In this document: positions 7,271 through 14,940 of the stretch, one piece after another
Layout: every line of letters begins with the position of its first letter
How positions within the stretch are numbered: position 1 is the first letter of the stretch
Origin: a virus
Virus record (IMG/VR): IMGVR_UViG_3300037245_001406
Coordinates: 1 to 48,557 of that record
DNA length: 48,557 bases
Strand: one strand, 5' to 3'
The notes under the pieces: generated by a model
What the model was told of the DNA's origin: nothing
Database searches by the model: none
The model's input: only the letters and a program-made list of their open reading frames with translations
Program-made: the position numbers and the translations under genes

Positions 7271-8206
7271 ATGACCAAACCCAATGGACAAGACCCATCC
7301 TCGGCGCCAGCTCCGGCGCCAGCTCCCGGCGTGGCCGTGCTCGCGCTCACGATAAAAGACACCGTTGTGGACATCGTGGCGGCCAAGGTCAAGGCGATGG
7401 CCACGGCCGGCGAGCTCGTCCTCCCGCCGGACTACTCCGCGGATAATGCGATGAAAGCCGCGTGGCTCGAGCTCCAAGAGGTCAAGACAAGGGACAAGAA
7501 GCTCGCCATCCACGAGTGTTCCAAGGACAGCATCGCCAACGCTCTCCTTTCGATGGTCACCCAAGGCCTCTACGTTGGCGCCGCCAAGCGCCAAGGCTAT
7601 TTCATCGCCTACGGCAAGACGCTCGCCTTTCAACGCTCCTACTTTGGAGATATGGCGCTCGTCCACCGCATCGAGCCGGGGACGGAGTTTGCCTACGCGG
7701 TGGTGTGGGCGGCCGATGAGTTTGAGTATGAGCTCATCCGCGGCCGCAAGGAGGTCACCGTCCACCGCCAGAAAGTGGAGAACATCGGCGGAGACATCAA
7801 GGCGGCCTATTGCATCGTGGAGCCGCCAGGACGGCCGGCTCACACGGTGGTGATGACGTGGGCGCAAATCCAACAGTCTTGGAAACAATCCAAGACCTAC
7901 AAGGCCGGCGATGCCTCCACCACACACGCCAAGTTTGACGAGGAGATGGTCTACCGGACCATCATCCGCCGCGCGTGCAAGCCGTTCATCAACTCGAGCT
8001 CCGATGCTCACCTACTCCGCGCCATCCAAAGCTCCGATGAGCTTGCGGTGGAGGCCGAGATGGCGGAGGTTGTGGAGTCCGTGGCCAACACCGGAGCGGA
8101 GCTCCAACTCGAGCCGCCGGCCGGCGGTGTGGTGGAGGCCGAGGTCATCACCACCGGAGCCGATGAGGATGTGGAGGACGCCAACGCCGCGCGCCGCGGT
8201 TTCTAG
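7271..8206 (+). CDS. recT: RecT-family single-strand annealing protein
   Basis: A 311-residue protein starting at ATG 7271 behind TAGGAGGAGG. After a Pro/Ala-rich N-terminus (1-25) the core contains SIANALLSMVTQGLYVGAAK (about 93-112), GYFIAYGKTLAFQRSYFGDM (about 115-134), a TAQ-like helical region, and EEMVYRTIIRRACKPF (about 224-239). This order is typical of RecT/Bet-superfamily recombinases of phages, which anneal complementary DNA strands during recombination and replication. It is followed by an MBL-fold nuclease gene, a common pairing that would supply the single strands. The C-terminus is acidic (EVITTGADEDVEDANAA). Confidence 0.9.
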   Translation: MTKPNGQDPSSAPAPAPAPGVAVLALTIKDTVVDIVAAKVKAMATAGELVLPPDYSADNAMKAAWLELQEVKTRDKKLAIHECSKDSIANALLSMVTQGLYVGAAKRQGYFIAYGKTLAFQRSYFGDMALVHRIEPGTEFAYAVVWAADEFEYELIRGRKEVTVHRQKVENIGGDIKAAYCIVEPPGRPAHTVVMTWAQIQQSWKQSKTYKAGDASTTHAKFDEEMVYRTIIRRACKPFINSSSDAHLLRAIQSSDELAVEAEMAEVVESVANTGAELQLEPPAGGVVEAEVITTGADEDVEDANAARRGF

Positions 8207-8219
8207 GGGACCGGCCGCA

Positions 8220-8921
8220 ATGCTCGACGTCAAGCCGCTCGCATCCTCGAGCGCCGCCAACGCCACCGTCATTGATGACGGCGCCACGCGCGTCCTCCTC
8301 GATGCCGGCCTCCGTTGGTCCGAGCTCCGCCGCTCCATTGGGCCGGCGGAGCTCGGTGGCGTCCTCATCACCCATGAGCATCAAGACCATTGCCGCGGCG
8401 CGGCCGAGCTGGCGCGCCGTGGCATCAATGTCTACGCCACCGCCGGGACGCGCGATGCGCTCGGCCTCCAACATCCGTTGGCGCGCGTCATCGTGGCCGG
8501 CGAGAGATTTGAGGTTGGCTCTTTCGCCGTCCTCCCATTCTCCGCCATCCACGATGCGGCGGAGCCGGTGGGTTTCTTTCTCGCCTCCAACCGTGGCGCC
8601 AAGGTCCTCTATGCCACGGACACCGCCTACATCCCCCACACCTTTGAAGGGCTCACCCACGTCCTCGTGGAGTGCAACTACTCTCTCGAGATAATGCGCC
8701 GGCGCGTCTACGCCGGGGAGCTCCGCCTCGAGCAAAAGAGCCGCGTGCTCCGCTACCACTTTGGCCTCGAGCGCGTTGTGGCTATGCTCGAGGCCAATGA
8801 CCTCTCGGACGTCCGGGAGATACACCTAATGCATCTAAGCGATGGCAACGCGGACGCGGAGCGTTTCCGCGCGGTGGTCCGAGCGGCAACCGGCAAGCCC
8901 GTCTACATCGCGCAACGATAG
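8220..8921 (+). CDS. Metallo-beta-lactamase-fold hydrolase, likely exonuclease partner of RecT
   Basis: A 233-residue protein starting at ATG 8220. The zinc signature HEHQDH (about 50-55) is present, followed by SAIHDAAEPVGFF (about 108-120), ATDTAY (about 134-139) and a C-terminal HLMHLS (about 202-207). These match small MBL-fold nucleases of the YycJ/WalJ type often found beside phage recT genes. The expected role is 5'-3' resection to provide single strands for RecT (inference from context). The Shine-Dalgarno sequence is weak (GGGGA). Zinc ligands appear complete. Confidence 0.85.
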   Translation: MLDVKPLASSSAANATVIDDGATRVLLDAGLRWSELRRSIGPAELGGVLITHEHQDHCRGAAELARRGINVYATAGTRDALGLQHPLARVIVAGERFEVGSFAVLPFSAIHDAAEPVGFFLASNRGAKVLYATDTAYIPHTFEGLTHVLVECNYSLEIMRRRVYAGELRLEQKSRVLRYHFGLERVVAMLEANDLSDVREIHLMHLSDGNADAERFRAVVRAATGKPVYIAQR

Positions 8922-8934
8922 GAGGAGGAGGCCA

Positions 8935-9333
8935 ATGGCAAACAAGCCGCGTGATGAGGACCGCGTCACGCTCACCACGCTCAAGGACGGAGCGGCCGTG
9001 GAGCTCTTTGAGGCCGCGCTCGAGGAGGTCCTCAGCAACATCGAGGACCCCAACATCGTGGCCAAGGCCAACCGCGTCATCAATATCAAGGTGACGTTTA
9101 TGTGTGGCGAGGACCGGGACATCTCCGGCGTGGCCATCGAGGTTGTCACCAAGCTCGCCAACCGCAACGCCGTCACCACCGTTGTCCACATGGGGCGCCG
9201 CATGGGCGCTCTCATCGCCGTAGAGTATGACCCTCGCCAACGGGACATCTTTGACCCGGAGCGCGGTGAGGGCATCACACCGCTCGCCTCCGTGGCCGGC
9301 GGCAAGAAGGAGGAGGCAACATCCGATGATTGA
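8935..9333 (+). CDS. Hypothetical protein of the recombination operon
   Basis: A 132-residue protein starting at ATG 8935 after AGGAGGAGGAGG. It contains a compact domain with predicted strands and helices (LTTLKDGAAVELFEAALEEV, INIKVTFMCGEDRDISGVAI) and a charged C-terminus (VAGGKKEEATSDD). Similar-sized proteins lie between recombination and single-strand-binding genes in other phages; I cannot name a family. It overlaps the next ATG by 8 bases. Confidence 0.75.
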   Translation: MANKPRDEDRVTLTTLKDGAAVELFEAALEEVLSNIEDPNIVAKANRVINIKVTFMCGEDRDISGVAIEVVTKLANRNAVTTVVHMGRRMGALIAVEYDPRQRDIFDPERGEGITPLASVAGGKKEEATSDD

Positions 9334-10120
9334 CGAAACAACCATCCAAGCCATCGCCAAGCTCGAGCGGAATAAGTACCGCCGGGAGGACATCGCGGAT
9401 GTCCCGATGGGGAGCGCCGTGCTCCATGACCTCCGGCCACGGCTCCCGGAGCCGGCCGCTCTCGAGCTCCACACGCTCTCCGGCATGGTGGACTACCTCG
9501 AGGCGGACGTGGACGGCATCCGCGCCGCGATGTCCGAGAGCCTGTTAGAGAACATGCACGAGCTCGAGGATGCGCCGCGCCTCGCGCTCCACGTCAAAAG
9601 CCACACGGAGGTCCTCCTCATCGGGGAGCTCCGCGGTGTGTTCCGGCAACGCTTCACCTACGCTCGAGCGTGCCACGAGGTTGGCCGGTTTGAGTTTGGC
9701 CGATGGCATGAGACGGAGGATTTTGTCATCCGTCTCGGCTCGATGTTCGTGGCCGAGACCGGCGATGTGGATGCCGTCATCAAGCTCGCCGGCACGGTGA
9801 GCAAGGACCAATCCGTCAAGACGGAGGACGATGGCATCACCCAAACCATCCACGTCCGCCAGGGTGTGACGTTTGTTGGCGCCGCGCCTCTCCCCAATCC
9901 CGTGGAGCTGGCGCCGTTTCGCACCTTCAACGAGCTCGAGCAACCGGCGTCCAAGTATCTCCTCCGCGCTCGCGGTGGCGGTGAGGACCCCGTGGAGTGG
10001 GCGCTCTTTGAGGCCGATGGTGGCGCGTGGAAGCTCACCGCCATCGAGCGCGCCGCGGCCTATCTCAAGGCCGAGCTTGGCGAGGCGGCCGGCACCATCG
10101 CCACCGCCATCATCCGATGA
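9326..10120 (+). CDS. DUF2303 (YfdQ-like) protein
   Basis: A 264-residue protein. ATG 9326 follows GGAGGAGG at 9309-9316. Conserved-looking parts are FEFGRWHETEDFVIRLGSMF (about 125-144), DVDAVIKLAGTVSKDQSVKT (about 149-168) and DDGITQTIHVRQGVTFVG (about 170-187), followed by LLRARGGGEDPVEWALFEAD. This matches my recollection of the DUF2303 family, found beside recT or other annealing proteins in many phages; its function is unknown. The position here, directly after the recombination genes and before the origin-like segment, suggests a replication or recombination accessory. Confidence 0.75.
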   Translation: MIDETTIQAIAKLERNKYRREDIADVPMGSAVLHDLRPRLPEPAALELHTLSGMVDYLEADVDGIRAAMSESLLENMHELEDAPRLALHVKSHTEVLLIGELRGVFRQRFTYARACHEVGRFEFGRWHETEDFVIRLGSMFVAETGDVDAVIKLAGTVSKDQSVKTEDDGITQTIHVRQGVTFVGAAPLPNPVELAPFRTFNELEQPASKYLLRARGGGEDPVEWALFEADGGAWKLTAIERAAAYLKAELGEAAGTIATAIIR

Positions 10121-10200
10121 CATCGGCGCCGGCGGTAGAGAGGGACCTTGGCAACGCTTGGGAGGCGATGACGAGAAACCCAATCACGCCGCCGGCGCCG

Positions 10201-10453
10201 TTTTCCACAATTTCTCCACAGCTCAAAGCCAACACCGGAGCGGGTTTGATGATGTTTTCCACAAGGACCATGTGGGAAACCGGTGGAGCTCCTCGAGGCC
10301 TCCGGTTTTCCGCGCTCTATCCGCGCTCGATGCACAATGTTTTCCACACAAGAACGCCAACGCCGGCGCGGCTTCGCCTACGTTTTCCACGTTTCCACAA
10401 GGCCTAGTGCTACTACTACTTATGAAAAACCCTCTTTTGGTCAGTAGTAGTAG
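10201..10453. other. Candidate replication origin (DnaA-box cluster plus hairpin)
   Basis: The stretch 10121-10421 has no convincing gene. It is much less GC-rich than its surroundings and carries repeated TTTTCCACA, which fits the relaxed DnaA box TTWTNCACA: 10201-10209, 10255-10263 and 10340-10348. One-mismatch forms lie at 10212-10220 (TTCTCCACA), 10383-10391 (TTTTCCACG), 10391-10399 (GTTTCCACA) and, on the other strand, 10271-10279 (TGTGGGAAA). A CTA/TAG hairpin and an A/T-richer loop follow at 10410-10453. Together these resemble a DnaA-dependent origin placed after the recombination genes. Function is inferred. Confidence 0.68.
10410..10453. repeat. Perfect inverted repeat of CTA triplets (hairpin)
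   Basis: CTACTACTACT (10410-10420) and AGTAGTAGTAG (10443-10453) are perfect inverted copies with a 22-base AT-rich loop. There is no T-run, so this is not an ordinary terminator. The first possible ATG of the HNH gene (10422) lies in the loop. Confidence 0.9.
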
Positions 10454-10832
10454 AAAAGGCCACCACCGGCCGGCATCCGTGGGAGCTCCACCGTGGAGCT
10501 CCGGGGATTTGTCCAAGCTCGTCAACCGCGTCCGCACCATGCTCACCGGCCGCGCCAGGAGGCTCAACACGCTCCCCGTTGGTGACCTCGGCGGCCTCGC
10601 CATTTGTGGCTACACCGCCGGCGAGCTCCTCGAGCATCTCGAGGTCCGGCACCGCCAAGGATGTCTCCTTTGCGGCGCGCCTTTCTCCCGCGGTGAGTGT
10701 TTCGAGGTTTGCCACATTGACCCTCGAGAGGCTCACGATGGCGCCGAGCTCGTGGAGCTCATGCAACTCACCAACATTGGCCTCTCTCACATCTCATGCA
10801 ACCGCCGTCTTGGCCGCCGGCCTCTCCGATGA
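10422..10832 (+). CDS. HNH endonuclease-like protein
   Basis: A 136-residue protein if started at ATG 10422. In-frame GTG 10479 or ATG 10539 would give shorter forms, and none has a clear ribosome site. The C-terminal half holds CLLCGAPF (about 83-90), ECFEVCHIDPREAHDG (His in CHIDP), LTNIGLSHISCNRRLG (Asn and the second His). This is the ββα-metal HNH layout with four cysteines binding structural zinc. HNH proteins next to phage origins may act as homing-type or packaging-related nicking enzymes; the target here is unknown. The start lying within the origin-like hairpin is odd and suggests that either the start is downstream or translation is controlled by the hairpin. Confidence 0.75.
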   Translation: MKNPLLVSSSRKGHHRPASVGAPPWSSGDLSKLVNRVRTMLTGRARRLNTLPVGDLGGLAICGYTAGELLEHLEVRHRQGCLLCGAPFSRGECFEVCHIDPREAHDGAELVELMQLTNIGLSHISCNRRLGRRPLR

Positions 10833-11002
10833 GGAGCTTGCGGCCGGCGCGCGGAGACTGTAGAAACCTCATGGACGGGATGGTGGTGATGTCCGAGCAC
10901 GCCGGACGTTGGCTTTGCCTCCTCCGGCCGGCGCGCCAGCTCACGCGGCGCAACGCCATAGAGCTCTCACCGCCGTCCCGTCACCTAATTAGGAGGCAAC
11001 CA

Positions 11003-11329
11003 ATGGCGCAACGATTTACACCGGTGAGAGCCGTGCTCCTCCGTCTCAATGAGACCGAGGCCGCGGAGCTCCACCAACATCTCAACGAGCTCACGCCGGC
11101 GGACGTTATGCGGATGCTCCCCGGCGATGAGGACCCGCGCGCCGTCTCGGCCGTCCGCCGCATCGCCACCAAGATTGGACGCGGCACCAACAAGCTCACG
11201 CTCTTTGAGGCGCGCATCCTCCTCGAGCTCCTCATCCGCCTCGAGCGCATCTCCAAGCTCTCCCCTATCGCCACACGCCTCGGCGTGGAGCTGGCGCGCC
11301 AGGGTGGCGCCAAGGTTGGCCGGCGATGA
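11003..11329 (+). CDS. Hypothetical helical protein
   Basis: A 108-residue protein. ATG 11003 is chosen for the AGGAGG at 10991-10996; the frame is open further upstream but lacks a ribosome site. Mostly helical: LNETEAAELHQHLNELTPAD, followed by a leucine-rich helix (LFEARILLELLIRLERIS). The stretch 10833-11002 before it holds no gene I can support. No family recognised. It opens a long series of small, overlapping accessory genes. Confidence 0.75.
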   Translation: MAQRFTPVRAVLLRLNETEAAELHQHLNELTPADVMRMLPGDEDPRAVSAVRRIATKIGRGTNKLTLFEARILLELLIRLERISKLSPIATRLGVELARQGGAKVGRR

Positions 11330-11445
11330 GCTCGAGCCGCCGATACTTTTGGGGATGTCTCACCGTCCTCCTCGTGTGGGCTCTCCTCGCGCTCGCCTCC
11401 ATCCCCATCATCCTCAACTTTCTCCAAGGAGTCCGCACATGGTGA
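11326..11445 (+). CDS. Very small membrane protein
   Basis: A 39-residue protein coupled by ATGA to its upstream neighbour. A basic start (MSSSRRYFWG) precedes one hydrophobic helix of about 20 residues (CLTVLLVWALLALASIPIIL). Its end overlaps the next ATG. Size and coupling suggest a real gene; the function is unknown. Confidence 0.6.
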   Translation: MSSSRRYFWGCLTVLLVWALLALASIPIILNFLQGVRTW

Positions 11446-11987
11446 CCGAGGCCACGCTCTTTGACCCGGCGCCGCGAAACCCGGCGCGGCCGTCCATTGA
11501 CGAGGTCCGCGCGGCCTACGCGGCCGATGTCCGCCACCGGCAAGGCGTGGCCAAGCTCCTCGAGCGGGACCAAACCGTGGAGTGTCCCGTTTGCACCCAC
11601 GAGCTCCACGTCTACGCCAAGCCGCTCTCCCGCCAGATGTTGGACTACCTCGTCAAGCTCGCGCGCCACACGGACGCTCACGGCCTCGGCTACCACCACG
11701 CGCGCAAATTTCTCGGTGGCTCCCACAAGGCGAGCTCGGACGGCGTCTATCTCACCCATTGGGGCCTCATCGAGTGTGGCGGCCGCGGCCTCTATCGCAT
11801 CACCAAGGCCGGCCGGCTATGGCTCGCCGGCGAGGAGCGCATCCCCGCCGGCGTCATCCTCTGGCGCGGCACCGCGCTCGGTTGGTACTCCGCGCGCGTC
11901 CTCCCGGACGATGTCCGCGGCCGGCCGTGGGACTACGGCGCCACGGAGAAACCGGCCGGCGAGCTCACGGAGGACCTCACACCATGA
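11439..11987 (+). CDS. Zinc-finger / winged-helix-like hypothetical phage protein
   Basis: A 182-residue protein starting at ATG 11439 (overlap of 7 bases with the previous gene). It has CPVCTHELHVYAKPLS (about 49-64) with one CxxC and nearby His, then LARHTDAHGLGYHHARKFLG, YLTHWGLIECGGRGLYRITK and WLAGEERIPAGVILW. I recall hypothetical phage proteins with the order CxxC, then WGLI, then GLYRITxKG. The middle part reads like a winged-helix fold. DNA or RNA binding is possible. No catalytic motif seen. Confidence 0.75.
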   Translation: MVTEATLFDPAPRNPARPSIDEVRAAYAADVRHRQGVAKLLERDQTVECPVCTHELHVYAKPLSRQMLDYLVKLARHTDAHGLGYHHARKFLGGSHKASSDGVYLTHWGLIECGGRGLYRITKAGRLWLAGEERIPAGVILWRGTALGWYSARVLPDDVRGRPWDYGATEKPAGELTEDLTP

Positions 11988-12193
11988 GCGTCCGGCCGGT
12001 GGTTCATTATCCGCCTCTGGCGCCGCTCCCGGAGCCGCGGTGGTGGTGTCGGATGGGATGGCATTGGTGGCGCACCGTCACCGTCTACGTTGGCGCCTCC
12101 ACCACCACCGCCGGCAAGGAGCGCGGCACCGCCAAACAATGCTCCATGTGTCTCCGCCTCTCCGCCGATGCCGTCAAGGAGCTCCGGCCGTGA
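11984..12193 (+). CDS. Small Cys/Trp-containing hypothetical protein
   Basis: A 69-residue protein with ATGA overlap to its neighbour. It has WWCRMGWHWWRTVTVYVG (about 20-37) and QCSMCLRLS (about 52-60). One isolated Cys plus a CxxC and His residues could bind zinc. The aromatic cluster is unusual. Function unknown. Confidence 0.65.
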   Translation: MSVRPVVHYPPLAPLPEPRWWCRMGWHWWRTVTVYVGASTTTAGKERGTAKQCSMCLRLSADAVKELRP

Positions 12194-12375
12194 GCCGCCA
12201 GGACCGGGACCTCGAGCGCAAGGCCATCCTCGACAGCTCCGAGGACCACATGGCCGGCAAAGGAGCCGCGGACCTCGATGACATCCTCTACGGCCTCGAG
12301 CTCCTCACGCGCGCCGTGTGCAACGTGGGGGAGACCATCGAGGCCGTGGCACACCGCAAGGAGCGCAAGCGATGA
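12190..12375 (+). CDS. Small hypothetical protein
   Basis: A 61-residue protein starting at GTG 12190, overlapping the previous stop by four bases. Charged and helical (RQDRDLERKAILDSSEDHMA; LDDILYGLELLTRAV). No family recognised. Overlaps both neighbours, consistent with translational coupling. Confidence 0.6.
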   Translation: MSRQDRDLERKAILDSSEDHMAGKGAADLDDILYGLELLTRAVCNVGETIEAVAHRKERKR

Positions 12376-12740
12376 GCACGCGCCGAGCGTTTCTTGGCTA
12401 CCTCGGCGCGTTTGCGGTGGTGGCCATCACACCGCCGGCCGTGGCCAAGGCCGCTCGAGCCACCGCGCTCGATGTCCTCGCCACGCCGGCCGTCACGCCG
12501 GCCGCCGGCTTTGATTTCGCGGCCGAGCTCGGCCGCATCTCGGACGCGCTCCCGGATATGCTCGGATGGTCCACATGGACGCCGGCCGAGGGAGCGGAGA
12601 AAGGCGCACCGCTCGAGCTCGTCCCCGGCGACATTGCCACCGCGGAGCTCCCCGGCATCAAGGACCGCACCTTTGAGCTCGAGGTCCTCGAGGTCCGCGG
12701 CTACCACGTCCGCCATCGGCTCTATGAGGTCCCGCGATGA
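12372..12740 (+). CDS. Protein with a Tat-type signal peptide
   Basis: A 122-residue protein. The N-terminus MSTRRAFLGYLGAFAVVAIT has a twin-arginine motif (RRAFLG, Arg4-Arg5), a hydrophobic stretch and a likely cleavage region near AVAKA-A. This is the pattern of a Tat export signal. The mature part has FDFAAELGRISDALPDML, then a beta-rich end (RTFELEVLEVRGYHVRHRL). Exported phage proteins with Tat signals are uncommon. It might act in the periplasm or at the cell surface, for example in superinfection exclusion (inference). A non-cleaved membrane anchor is the alternative. Confidence 0.68.
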   Translation: MSTRRAFLGYLGAFAVVAITPPAVAKAARATALDVLATPAVTPAAGFDFAAELGRISDALPDMLGWSTWTPAEGAEKGAPLELVPGDIATAELPGIKDRTFELEVLEVRGYHVRHRLYEVPR

Positions 12741-13093
12741 AAGGCGACAATGACACCGCCTCGGAGCTGGCGCGCCTCCTCGAGCACTACCACGAGACGC
12801 TCGAGCCGCCATCCGATGAGGAGCTCCGCAAGGCGCTCAAATGCCGGTGGCCTCTCGGCATGGTGGCCAAGATGGTGGCGGCCGATGGTCTCGAGGCCGA
12901 GCAATCAATCCCGATGCCACCGCCACCCAAATGGGAGCGGCCGCTCCAACTGCCGAGGTCCTCGATGGTCTCGGACTCCGCGGCGCCTACGAGCGCGCCA
13001 ACAATTCTCACCCGCGTCTACGAGCTCGTCCACGTTGACCTCGAGCTCGGCGGATGCATCTACCAAGAGGTCCTCGATGTCCGCCTCCGGTGA
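12737..13093 (+). CDS. Hypothetical protein
   Basis: A 118-residue protein with ATGA overlap to the Tat-signal gene. The N-terminal part is helical (TASELARLLEHYHETLEPPS). A proline-rich segment (IPMPPPPKWERPLQLPRS) and a hydrophobic end (TRVYELVHVDLELGG) follow. It has two cysteines and no recognised motif. Its 3' end overlaps the next ORF by 17 bases. Confidence 0.65.
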   Translation: MKGDNDTASELARLLEHYHETLEPPSDEELRKALKCRWPLGMVAKMVAADGLEAEQSIPMPPPPKWERPLQLPRSSMVSDSAAPTSAPTILTRVYELVHVDLELGGCIYQEVLDVRLR

Positions 13094-13220
13094 GGACATC
13101 GCCGCGGCCGGCCTCCTCTACGCGGCCGTCATCGCCGGCGCCGGCATCTTGTGGGAGCTCCTCGCCACGGCATGGCGCGGAGCTCGCCGGCGCCGGCGCC
13201 AGGAGCCGCCGGCGTGGTGA
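13077..13220 (+). CDS. Very small membrane protein
   Basis: A 47-residue protein with a single hydrophobic helix (DIAAAGLLYAAVIAGAGILW) and a strongly basic C-terminus (RGARRRRRQEPPAW). Its ATG at 13077 lies inside the preceding gene. The topology suggests the basic end faces the cytoplasm. Function unknown. Confidence 0.55.
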   Translation: MSASGEDIAAAGLLYAAVIAGAGILWELLATAWRGARRRRRQEPPAW

Positions 13221-13324
13221 TGCTCGGCGTTGGCGTCATCGGCGTGGCCGTGATGCTCTACGCCATCTTTGGGGACCTATTCAAACACCGGCCGCCGAGG
13301 CCGAGGAGGAGACGGGGACGATGA
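13220..13324 (+). CDS. Very small membrane protein
   Basis: A 34-residue protein coupled by TGATG to the one before and by ATGA to the one after. It has a hydrophobic start (MLGVGVIGVAVMLYAIFG) and a basic Pro/Arg end (RPPRPRRRRGR). Real only if the coupling is used; no independent evidence. Confidence 0.5.
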   Translation: MLGVGVIGVAVMLYAIFGDLFKHRPPRPRRRRGR

Positions 13325-14010
13325 CGATACCAATGGACAAGGTCCACATCCGAGCTCGAGACGTGTTTGGCAAACCGATTACGAACATCACCGCGGACCT
13401 CGAGGACAAGGATGGCCACGTCCTCGCCACCATCACGGCGCCGGGGTTTCTCAAGGCGCGGTGTATCCTCGATTTCAACCACAAGGCGGAGCTCCTCATG
13501 CTCATGGACGCGGAGGCGCGCCGGTGGCCGGACCTCGAGGACGCCTCCCGCCAGCTCCACCGCCTCATCCTCGGCCACACCTACGTGGCCGGCGCGGACG
13601 TCATCGGATACACGCTCGGCATCGTCCACGTCCAATCGGACCGCGTCTACTACGTGGTCCGGGAGCAACTCCTCGAGGACCTCGCCGGCTCGATGGCCTT
13701 TGAGACGGCAAACGCCACCATGCATGAGGCGCCGGAGGGATTTGATTGGGGAGACCCGCTCGTCTCCTACAAAGGCCGCAACATCAAGGCCGCTCCACAG
13801 CTCACCATGTGGCGCGGCAACGTGGCCGGCGTCCCCGGCCTCGAGGCCGGCAAGCGCCTCATCCTCGAGGCGGATGTGGACATCTCCAAAGGCATCCGCC
13901 ACACCTTGGACGCTCTCATCATCCACCCAATCTCCGGCCAACCGGACCCGCGCATTGTGGCGCAGCTCGTCACCTACTACCGCGGCTTTCCGCTACCTTG
14001 GAGGGCGTGA
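13321..14010 (+). CDS. Hypothetical protein
   Basis: A 229-residue protein starting at ATG 13321 (MTIPMD; a second in-frame ATG lies four codons later). It mixes strands and helices: VHIRARDVFGKPITNITADL, FNHKAELLMLMDAEARRWPD and RLILEADVDISKGIRHTLDA. No family or catalytic motif is recognised. The last codons overlap the next ATG (TGATG). Confidence 0.7.
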   Translation: MTIPMDKVHIRARDVFGKPITNITADLEDKDGHVLATITAPGFLKARCILDFNHKAELLMLMDAEARRWPDLEDASRQLHRLILGHTYVAGADVIGYTLGIVHVQSDRVYYVVREQLLEDLAGSMAFETANATMHEAPEGFDWGDPLVSYKGRNIKAAPQLTMWRGNVAGVPGLEAGKRLILEADVDISKGIRHTLDALIIHPISGQPDPRIVAQLVTYYRGFPLPWRA

Positions 14011-14333
14011 TGCGGCCGGTGGACGTCCGCGCATATGCGGCCTATCTCTTGCGGTGGGATGCGCCGGAGCCGGGGACGCCGGAGGCCTACTCCTACGTGG
14101 AGCTCGGCAAGGGCCAAGCGGACTATCAAACGCTCCCCGCGCTCCGGGGACCGGACAGCCGAGGCCGGACGGTAACCGTGTGGGAGCCGGATGCCGAGGA
14201 GCTCGCGGCACTATGCTCCGGCGGACGCATCGTGCTCGCCGTCCTCACGTTTGGACAGCCGTTTCAACCGGTGACCCTCTCGGTGATTGGTGGCAACCGA
14301 GAGCTCCGCGTTGGCGCCGGCGAGGAGGAGTGA
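14010..14333 (+). CDS. Hypothetical protein
   Basis: A 107-residue protein coupled by TGATG at 14008-14012. It contains VRAYAAYLLRWDAPEPGTPE and a beta-rich C-terminal half (RIVLAVLTFGQPFQPVTLSV). No family recognised. Joined by the same TGATG overlap to the next gene. Confidence 0.65.
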   Translation: MRPVDVRAYAAYLLRWDAPEPGTPEAYSYVELGKGQADYQTLPALRGPDSRGRTVTVWEPDAEELAALCSGGRIVLAVLTFGQPFQPVTLSVIGGNRELRVGAGEEE

Positions 14334-14692
14334 TGCTCGAGAATCCGGCGGCCGTCCCAATCATCGGCGCCTTTGATTGTAACCACGCCGAATGTGACCT
14401 CCCGGCCGAGGTCATCCCCGTCCTCGTCCTCCGCCACAAGCGCAACAAGGAGCCGAGCTACGTGGACGTCCACGTCCCCGTGTGCCGAGCTCATCTCCCC
14501 ACGTTTGAGGCGATGGTCCAAGGCGGAGGATGGGAGACGCTATGCGAGGTCATCACCAAAGCCGGCCGCAAAAAGCCGCTCCGCAAATTCTCCGAGCTCG
14601 CCTTTAGGCGCCTCGGAGAGCAACGCGCCGCCATGCTCCTCACACCGGAGGAGACACCGGTGGAGCTCAACAAGGAGGACACCGTCCAATGA
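14333..14692 (+). CDS. Hypothetical protein with Cys/His pairs (possible zinc binding)
   Basis: A 119-residue protein. FDCNHAECDL (about 14-23), VLRHKRN and VHVPVCRAHL (about 47-56) give four candidate zinc ligands (C, C or H, C, H) in a short beta-rich N-terminal domain. The C-terminus is helical and basic (TKAGRKKPLRKFSELAF). A small treble-clef or zinc-ribbon-like fold is possible. Function unknown. Confidence 0.65.
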   Translation: MLENPAAVPIIGAFDCNHAECDLPAEVIPVLVLRHKRNKEPSYVDVHVPVCRAHLPTFEAMVQGGGWETLCEVITKAGRKKPLRKFSELAFRRLGEQRAAMLLTPEETPVELNKEDTVQ

Positions 14693-14940
14693 GAAAAGCC
14701 AACCTCTACATCCCCGGCATCACCATCGAGGACGTGGACATCAAGGACCCACCGCCGGAGGAGATGCAAGCGCGCGCCATCCCGGACTACCCCGGAGAGC
14801 ATAATTTCGTCCGGTGGCCGGCGATGGACAACGCCACCCATGTGGCCTACCGCCTCGAGACCGCGGCGGCCGCCGTCATCGTGGCGCAGCTCAAGGCCAA
14901 GGCCAAAGCCGCCTTGGACAACGGCACCGGCCACGCATGA
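14689..14940 (+). CDS. Small hypothetical protein
   Basis: An 83-residue protein with ATGA overlap to its neighbour. Begins with a beta-like segment (ANLYIPGITIEDVDIKDPPP) and ends with an Ala/Lys-rich helix (AAVIVAQLKAKAKAALDNGT). No family recognised. Confidence 0.65.
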   Translation: MRKANLYIPGITIEDVDIKDPPPEEMQARAIPDYPGEHNFVRWPAMDNATHVAYRLETAAAAVIVAQLKAKAKAALDNGTGHA

